This document shows, in pieces, positions 54,232 to 64,000 of a stretch of DNA of 64,000 bases. The translations under genes were made by a program, and so were the position numbers. The notes under the pieces are model-generated. The model did no database searches. It saw nothing but the letters and a program-made list of their open reading frames with translations, and had not been told where the DNA came from. This DNA is from Amphimedon queenslandica (taxonomy: Eukaryota; Porifera; Demospongiae; Haplosclerida; Niphatidae), in NCBI RefSeq assembly GCF_000090795.2, contig NW_003546323.1:169860-233859 (forward strand), read 5' to 3'. Position 1 is the first letter of the stretch. The number at the start of each line of letters is the position of its first letter.

Positions 54232-57200
54232 AAGATGATAACAATCAGTGAGTGCTTGCCTGTTAGTGAATGATAATGTGTGTGTGAATGATAATGTGTT
54301 AGTGACTGATAGTGTGTGTGTGTGTGTCTTTAGCTTACATAAGGTCGTATTTCCCCAAACATGTTGTCCCTGTCGTCCCACACGCAATAGAAGCGCAGGA
54401 CCTTTCTATCCAGTTCAATGAACTGCCTCAGTTTGTCAAAGTCGGACGGAGTGTGGAAAGTGTGTGGTGGCTTGAGCCTGGTCTGAGTGTAGGGATCAGC
54501 TGGAGGCTGCTCGGGAGGATTCAACTCAATACCTTCGCTCTTTAAAAACTCCTAAAAAATGAAATAATAATAATAATTGTACTTTTATTATAAAGTTCAT
54601 ATTTCAATCATACAAGTACAAGTATTTCTAGTTATAAATGATCATAGCTTCTCCCTATCCTTTCTCTGTTGTTCATTTCTATCCAAATTATTTAGATCTG
54701 TCAGTTACATGTATATTTACATGTACGTGTATATGTACACAATGTGCATGACTTTATGACGTTGTTTGTTTTATAAAGTACATTAGGACTGGAATCACTG
54801 TTTGACACTCTTTGATCACAAGAATAACATAACGTACACGCCTTACTATACAGTGATGATACATGTGTGCATCAACTTTTAAAAGTATCCTTTCATCTCC
54901 TTGGTTTCCCAGGCTACATATGCACACAGACATAATTACAATCAATACACATCAGGTAAGAGTACAAACAGATATTAATGATGTACTGTAGATAGAATGA
55001 TTGGTATTAGGGCAGGATGTAAGGGCCTGGCATTATAAAGGATAATTAACAACGTCTAGACACCATTAGAGGTGCCTATTTATACCTACCTATTCATGTA
55101 TTAGTTAACTGTGGTGTCTATTATAAGTGCTGTCTAATAATAATAAAGGGATGGTATATTCAATTTGTGCACTAGTTTATGTATGTGCCATAAGTGAAGC
55201 TATGCTTGCATTGGCTAGCATTATACATGTACATGTACAAATCATGTCAACTCATTATGACTATAAAGTGCATACTAGACAAGTTCTATGTGTGCAGTAT
55301 ATCTACGTATTACTGTACATGTACAGTGCATGGTTGGTAATTGTTTGTTGCTTCGTGTTAGACAGACATTATAATTGAATTGTTTCATCAGTCAGAAATC
55401 CAATCAGCTCTCCTGCTCAATCACAATCCCATAAATCATACAGACAGAGACAAACCTGGAGTACATGTACATGTGTGTACATACAAATTGAATTGTGACA
55501 GAATTAACACCAGACAATGTTATGCAACTGCACGTGCAGTGATGAAATAGACATGTACATGTATAAGAATTTTTGAGTTCTCATTAGACAATAATGGTTA
55601 CAGTGTTACATAAACAGGTGTCCTTATTATGCCCTGATGAGGAGTCTTTCCATTGTAGCTGTTGATGATATAATGTGGAACAGTCTATATCATGGGTCCA
55701 AGTACTGGCTAGACTCATTTTCAACTCCTACCATGTGACTGGACTCATCGGTAGTGAGTATTACGTCAATGGTTGGAGTATTGGATTGGGTTATAATTAA
55801 TGATAAGTTGATTAATGATACATTGTAAATTGATTAATGTCCAGACACTGATTACTATAACAATAACTAATGATATGCATCAATAGTACAGTACATGTAT
55901 ACATGTACATTATTATTATAATAATTAAATATTAATTCTGATTAGGTCATCATTTAAAAAATTGAATTTTAATTCATAAAATTGAAGGAATTCTTTGTTA
56001 TGCCAGTTGCTGCTGTTGTAAGGGCCAGGACAGCCATAAATAAGAAAGCGTTATCATAACTGTGCTACCCAAATAGAGCTTTGTAAATGGACGTACAAGC
56101 AAAGTGAAGAGGAGACAGCATAACTGTGAATGTCTTTGAAATCATGGACCATGTTTACAAAGAGTACTGACTCACTGGGATATCAATTAGAAGAATGTAG
56201 GTTCACCTACTGTACATGTACATGTGTGGTAGGCTATACCATAATCTCACCGACAACATTTGATAATGGACCATTGGCATGTACATGTACATGTACAGAC
56301 AGACAAATGGGCTATTGTATGGAGTGTACATGATCAACTGGAGCTTATGCTAAAGGGTTGTATATCTCAGCTATTAATATAGACTTACTCCAGTCCAATC
56401 ATCACAATTATAAATGTGAAATATCTTTCCATAAAAAGCTACGTCTATGCCAAGATTCAGTTTCTTCCAGTGCCAACAATCACCTAAATCATTGCAAGGT
56501 ATTTGATGCCTTTTAATTAGCTTTCCTTGTGGAATGCCACTAGAAAGGAGAGAGAGAGGTGGGAGGGAGGGAGGGAGAGAGAATGTACAAAAATGTTGTT
56601 AACTAGGTAAAGGTAGAGTAGAGTGAAAAAATGTGAAAGGAAAGGATGCAGGCATGAGAAGGTTGGTATGACTTGATGATCACAAAATGTACATGACAAT
56701 ACTGGACACATTACATGTCACTACACACTACCTGTTCTCTTTTGGTGGTTCTACAACAGAAATGGAATCATCCTCCAGGTAATAGTAAACCTTCACATAT
56801 CTGACACGATAATACTCATCAGGACTCTCGTGTACCGTCTGCTTGAAGTAAGCATCAAAATTTAACACCTACAGAAGAAAAAAGCATATTGTAATACAGA
56901 CTAGCCTCTATATAATGGACACTTATGGCCAAGAAAGTGTCTCTGTTATACAGAGGTGTCCTTTATGTGGAGGTTATTCTATACGGTAAGGAATGTAATT
57001 GGTACACTAGGTGCTGTCCATTAAATGGAGGTGTACGCTATGATATGATGATGATTATAATTACAATATCTATCATCATCATCATTATTATCTTTATAAG
57101 TTTTTATTATGGCCAAACCAATGACAATATTATTGATGGGCACGTTTGGATTGTATACAAACACTGGGACGCTAAATGGTCACTATTTATGACTAGCAGG

Positions 57201-57781
57201 AGTTACAATTGGAAGTGCAAATGGTCACACGTGGCACTTATGCGACTCAGACCAGCCTAACATAGTTAACCTAGCCTAACTAACATAGAGTGAACACTGG
57301 ATATGTAGAATAGATCAGGATCCAAACTAAGCCTAAACAACAAGCCATGCATTAAACACAACAAATAATCCTGTATTGACTTCCAACCCTCTCCTAGTCA
57401 TAACAAAAACTCCTCCATTACTTTCTTGTCAAAAGAGACATGAGCTGGTACAAACTCCACCATGGGGACAGCACTAGTGCTGGAGTTTCCATAAGTGAGG
57501 GATGGATGCATGTTCGAGAGCTCATCAAGGTCAGCCTCTGAGAGCTGATTGTAAGGTATTCTTGTGCCTCCTATACCAACTGTAGGACGAGAAGGGATCG
57601 AGTAGCCATTCTTGTATGCTAATGTATGGCTCCTGTGGTACTTGGTCCTCTGCAAAAAAATCATTTAATTGTAATGCTATGGATTGTTATGTTGGATAGT
57701 CACCGTTTTATCAGTGAAAGTGTTGCCTGGGAGGAAAGGGAGAGCTGCAGTGATCCCGCTCGTCTTATCATCGCTAGCCAT
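52136..57781 (-). CDS. EFHC1/2-type DM10 protein, N-terminal half (3' end missing here)
   Basis: Six exons (57781-57704, 57649-57422, 56868-56732, 56539-56389, 54551-54339, 52265-52136) encode ~312 residues. They match EFHC1 from the start: [72 protein letters not shown]; then DM10-1 ([30 protein letters not shown]), the linker [18 protein letters not shown], and the start of DM10-2 ([34 protein letters not shown]). The last exon ends in phase 1 at a GTAAG donor and no following exon is seen downstream on this strand. The continuation is the exon set at 29608-32721 on the plus strand; together they give 549 residues. Introns 4 and 5 are ~1.8 and ~2.1 kb and contain several microsatellites. 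The 5' end is head-to-head with p38. Confidence 0.93.
52510..52566. repeat. (AAT)n(ATT)n self-complementary microsatellite
   Basis: An AAT run passes directly into an ATT run, so the two halves can fold into a perfect hairpin. Confidence 0.85.
53167..53262. repeat. 18 bp tandem repeat
   Basis: About five units of the type ATCATAATGTACTTATCC / ATCATAAGCCACTTATCT. Confidence 0.85.
53637..53910. repeat. 22 bp minisatellite, about twelve units
   Basis: Unit TTATCAGTACAGTAAAGCAG plus TA, with G/C variation (AAGCAG or AACCAG) and occasional ATT insertions. Located in EFHC intron 5. There are no spacers, so this is not a CRISPR array. Confidence 0.93.
54200..54228. repeat. (GT)n microsatellite
   Basis: Short GT run in EFHC intron 5; a second GT-rich stretch with AATGATAATGTGT repeats follows up to 54327 near the donor of exon 5. 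Confidence 0.9.
56897..57042. mobile_element. Family C MITE, right end truncated, in EFHC intron 2
   Basis: Starts after TA with CAGACTAGCCTCTATATAAT and follows the SDHA copy closely to GGAGGTGTACGCTA, then diverges. Its left end lies 28 nt from the acceptor of EFHC exon 3. Confidence 0.78.
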
Positions 57782-57993
57782 TTTGAGCTACTTATTGTTT
57801 GCCGAGTACTGGTTGCCATGGAGATTTACTATTGCGCATGCTCTATCGAGTCTGTCATTAATTAACTATTAATTAATCCTGCGGGGATATTGTTATAAAA
57901 AGAGAGGAAAAGAATGATGAAACCATCAAGATTGCTTTTCGACGATTCCTTTGAGAATTGTAAGAGAGAGAGAAGAACTCCATACAAAAGAAC
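57782..57993. promoter_or_regulatory. Bidirectional promoter, EFHC / p38
   Basis: 212 bp separate the two divergent start codons. An open frame from 57915 upstream of the p38 ATG is not in its frame and is probably 5' UTR. Confidence 0.55.
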
Positions 57994-60731
<2,738 letters not shown>

Positions 60732-61427
60732 ACGTGATATCATAATGACGTAATCATTAATCATGACATCATCACTTGTATTATAATATAATATAATAGC
60801 CGAATTCACTTGTCTCCTACACATAATGCACATTATAAAAACATTTGCTACCTATTATTATTATTATTATTGTTGTTGTTGTTGTTATTTATGATATTGC
60901 TATGTAATGTATATTATTATTATTTTTTATTTTATTTTATTTTTGTGAATATGCTTCTAGTCTTTTATTGTTATTAAAGCAACATCTAATTGCTACAGAA
61001 AGAATGTCACCTTTCTCACACAATTGAATATCAAGCAACACACACACACACACACACACATTGTAAAGGAGGGTCACTGCAGCTGTACTTTAGACCTTAT
61101 TATTCCCAAATAAGGACAAAATGGAGAGAGAAAGAGAGAGTGACTCAGTGAAGGTCCAGTCCCACACTACATGTATATCTGCAAACACTAGGAAAGGTAA
61201 TTAATATGAATATAATTATTATTCAACAAGCCAAAAGGTCAACATTACGACAAAAGGAAAAAGAGAAAGAGAGAGAGAGAGTCAAATATCCACTCCAGAA
61301 AGGAAGAGTTGGTATAGAATGTGTATGTCAACTTAAACTCTACACCACAACTGAAGCCAAATACAGTTGAGGTTGGCTACACACACAGTGTTACTACGAG
61401 AAGAGAAAGATGACTGACTGTCTTACT
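60732..61427. other. Convergent intergenic region, p38 / RNA ligase
   Basis: Contains ATT/GTT runs near 60857-60890, a (CA)n run at about 61038-61060 and GA tracts. No gene seen. Confidence 0.65.
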
Positions 61428-63203
61428 TCATTTTTTAAGAGATGCTTGTTTCCATTTCAACCTCCAGTCATCGGTCGTCTGAATGTGATTGGGTCTCACG
61501 TACTTACAGACGTGGGTTTCAAACTCAGAGTATGAGAAACTGCTCACGCTACGAACTACAAAACCTTCAGGAGAGCTAGAACCTTGAGAGAAGGAATGAG
61601 GTTATTTGAGGGATTGTCTAACCACATTGTGAACGAGATTTCATGTTCTTCTCAATTAGAAGCTGGAGCTCATTAAGAGATTGAAACTGGAGAGAGAGAG
61701 GGAGAGAGAGAGAGAGAGAGGGAGAGAAAGGGAGGGAGAGAAAGAGAGAGAGAGAGGGAGAGAGAAAGAGGCAAATGGACAGGAAAAAGAACAAACAAGG
61801 TTATTTTTTGATGTACATGACTAAATGTTAGGATACACAGGTAGTAGTGCATTACATGTAAATGTGTACAAACTAGACACTCAACACTATTATTCCAAGC
61901 AGCAACACAAACAAAATAGACTCCAAAGGAAATTGAGAGAAAGAGAGAGGTAGGTAGAGGAAAAGCTGATTATAGTAAGATAATTAGATAAGATTGTAAT
62001 GCAATAGTAGTTGAGGGAAGTTCCTTTTAAAGAGGAGATCAGGGACTGTAGTTACCTCTGCTATTGTCAGTACTGGTACAGTAGGGAGACCCAGTAATGA
62101 GGAATAGTCTAGCACTGATTGCCAACTGTGCCATCTCTCACCATCTTCTAAAACACCTGTATTCAAGAGACACTTTATAATTTAATAGTATAATTGGAAA
62201 TGATAACAATAAATAATAATAGTATTTAATCTTTTGTGGTACTAGCTGTGGTTTTCTCTATTATTCTGTGGGGGCCAGCTAAAACAAATACTCAGAAATT
62301 GGGACATTTCCCATTGAGCAGCAGGACACAAATCCAATCCATCAGATTTCCCCAAGAGCACACACAATAATGTTGACAGACTACAAAGGAATAAAGGAAC
62401 TACAAAGGAACAGTGTATAGTCTATAGATAAAATGAAAGGACTAGCTTGCATGTATCTAATTAAACATGGCTACTTTGTGTCCTCCATACCAATAAAGAT
62501 AACTCAATCTGTACAATAAAGATAGCATCAGTGATAAAACATCACAGCTATGAATACAGGCTAGCCTCTATATAATGGACACTTGAAAGTGTCTCTAAGC
62601 CCCCGTTTACACTACAAACCAGTTTGGATCAAAGCGGTTCAGAAACCAGCTTAATTGTGTCCACACGTAACTGTGGTTGAATTGGTTTACAATGCTACAT
62701 TGCATACATGATATGCAGCTGCTTCAGTACTTGAACAGGTTTGATTATCTCATGCCACCTCCTGAGGTGATTAGAGATAAGTTGGTTTTAAACTGCATTG
62801 AAATTGTCCACAAGTAAACTGGTTTATTTCTAAACTGGTTTCAAACCACTTTAAGGGCATAGTGTAAACAACAGGGCTTCTGTTATACAGAGGTGTCCTT
62901 AATGTGAAGGTCATTTTATACAGTAAGGAATGTAATTGGTACACTAGGTACTGTCCGTTAAATGGAGGTGTACGCTATAGAGAGTGTCCATTAAGAGAGG
63001 CTATACTGTACATGTACATAAGAATTACCAAATAAATAAAAGAATGATTCCAGTGAGTTGTATTCTATTGAATGGATGCCAAACATGTTCTCTCCGAACA
63101 GTTGGATATTATCAGGGATTAGGGAAGAGATCCCACTAGCCAACTGTTTGATTGGACCAAATGAAGGATGAGTAGCTTCTGTATTGACTGTACGAGAATA
63201 TAC
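61428..63203 (-). CDS. ATP-dependent RNA ligase (Rnl family), N-terminus not in window
   Basis: Four exons (63203-63029, 62156-62056, 61686-61623, 61582-61428) join in phase to about 164 residues. They match the nucleotidyltransferase domain of Rnl-type RNA ligases: RTVNTEATHPSFGPIKQLAS, LFGENMFGIHSIEYNSLESF (motif III region), FGVLEDGERWHSW, LLGLPTVPVL, then SSPEGFVVRSVSSFS (motif IV, EGxVxR) and CKYVRPNHIQTTDDW (motif V, Lys). Such enzymes seal RNA nicks via an enzyme-AMP intermediate. The exon with motif I (KxDG, the adenylated Lys) would precede 63203; I could not find it up to 64000, so it is probably beyond the window. The intron at 62157-63028 contains a nested pair of MITEs. RNA or DNA preference cannot be decided from these motifs. 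Confidence 0.82.
62557..63008. mobile_element. Family C MITE interrupted by another MITE
   Basis: TA-flanked, starting CAGGCTAGCCTCTATATAAT and ending at GAGGCTATACTG. Removing the 285 bp insertion leaves ~167 bp, the length of the SDHA copy. Its right end lies 19 nt from the donor at 63028. Confidence 0.8.
62597..62878. mobile_element. 282 bp MITE nested in the family C element
   Basis: Termini AAGCCCCCGTTTACACTA and (reverse complement of the end) AGCCCTGTTGTTTACACT are imperfect inverted repeats. The target reads TCT on both sides (62594-62596 and 62879-62881), a 3 bp duplication as in PIF/Harbinger-type elements. The interior holds several GGTTT/AAACC inverted motifs and no open frame. 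Confidence 0.8.
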
Positions 63204-63234
63204 CTACAAAGAAGAGCTGAGTAATTATACTGAT

Positions 63235-63470
63235 TCAAATATTACTCCAAAATCAGGCCAAAGTCCCTGTACTATAGTATGGGACTTTGACCAAATTTCA
63301 CCAAAAATGACTAGGAAAAAATTCTCAACTTTTATTACATTTCCTGATACATATACATGTACTTATGTTGTGTAGAAAGTTTGAGGTGATTCCGATCAAG
63401 TTTGGATTTTTTACGAATTTTTAAAGTTGCTCCAAAATCGGGTAAAAGTCCCTGTACTATAGTACAGTGT
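63235..63470. repeat. Family A repeat, 1.5 units
   Basis: Two decayed palindromes (CCCTGTACTATAGTATGGG near 63265 and CCCTGTACTATAGTACAGTG near 63450) with the shared core between them. Confidence 0.85.
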
Positions 63471-64000
63471 AGAAGGGAACTGAGCCCTTAAATAAACAAT
63501 TTTTTTTAGAAAATAGATATAACACAGGGATAAATAGCAGGTTAATAAATGAGATAATAATAACGGAAATAAGTGATAGAAAAATAATAAGATAAAATGA
63601 ATAGGTTAAGTTAGGGTAAGACGAGCTTCTGAGATAGCTCTGCAGAAATCGTTTGAATCGAATGATCTCACTCTTGATCGTGATCCTGTACTATTAGTAA
63701 CGCGGTAGCGTTACTAAGTAGGATTCACCCCCAAACAAAATGGCTGCCACGACTTTTGCAGCCTTGCTAAACCGGGAAAACGAGCTCCTATGCTTACCAG
63801 ACTTCTTAGAGGACCTCATCTTGACCAGAGGACTCCATTGGTACCCATAGCGTGGCTCTAGGCCCTGTCTAAGAGAAAAGCCAAAAATCGGCGAACCGGC
63901 CGTTTTGTTCAGCCACCTTTTTTCATCTTCATCATCATCATCATCATCTTCTTCATCATCAAGTCCTGTCAATCCAGTTGTCGGTGTGTATCTCAGTATC
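63471..64000. other. Unresolved right edge with an acidic open frame and hairpin
   Basis: A perfect 10 bp inverted repeat with a 4 bp loop (TTAGTAACGC GGTA GCGTTACTAA) lies at 63694-63717. A minus-strand frame open from the window edge down to about 63694 has a Glu/Asp run followed by SPIFGFSLRQGLEPRYGYQW and a Lys/Ser-rich stretch with a possible donor near 63800. I do not recognise it; it may be an exon of a gene beyond the window or part of a repeat. Confidence 0.3.

Overview
The window looks like a gene-dense, intron-rich early-branching animal genome, most likely a demosponge close to Amphimedon queenslandica. That placement is inference from gene content, very short introns (down to 41 bp), abundant ATT/AAT microsatellites and TACATG-type palindromic repeats; no search was run. 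All coding models below were built by joining phase-compatible GT-AG exons by eye and comparing the products with known families.

Layout, left to right: a secreted N-glycosylation-rich protein running off the left edge (-); ribosomal protein eL19 (+); a mucin-like single-pass membrane protein (-); an intronless 2-O-sulfotransferase-like enzyme (+); 14-3-3 (-); succinate dehydrogenase flavoprotein SDHA (-); a proline-rich FH1-like region (-) that is either its own gene or the C-terminal extension of the next one, VPS11 (-); Ku80/XRCC5 (+), head-to-head with VPS11 across 129 bp; the C-terminal half of an EFHC1/2-type DM10 ciliary protein (+); mitochondrial ribosomal protein mL53 (-); a CLK/LAMMER kinase (+); TRAM (-); a ZMYND8-type PHD-bromo-PWWP-MYND chromatin reader (+); the N-terminal half of the same EFHC protein (-); p38 MAP kinase (+); and the C-terminal part of an ATP-dependent RNA ligase (-). 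Most are housekeeping genes and do not form one pathway; they are arranged in divergent and convergent pairs.

The strongest observation is that the two EFHC halves are complementary. The last N-half exon (52136-52265, minus) ends in phase 1 inside the second DM10 domain, and the first C-half exon (29608-29722, plus) resumes in the matching phase at the next expected residue. They are separated and oppositely oriented, and the ~21 kb between them is bounded by tandem arrays of the same ~180 bp repeat in opposite orientation (about 27.8-29.24 kb and 50.15-50.99 kb). One inversion of that segment restores a single 549-residue gene, so this is either a misassembly or a real inversion mediated by the repeats.

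Other items: two related repeat families (A and B) that share a ~70 bp core and carry palindromic CTATAG centres; a TA-flanked MITE family (C) whose same terminus lies 16-29 nt downstream of four different 5' splice sites; a 282 bp MITE nested in one of these; a long-range intronic stem around a 28 nt exon of the CLK gene with a tandem acceptor that could switch on a premature stop; a hairpin in a ZMYND8 intron; and a 10-N gap whose two flanks are the same sequence.
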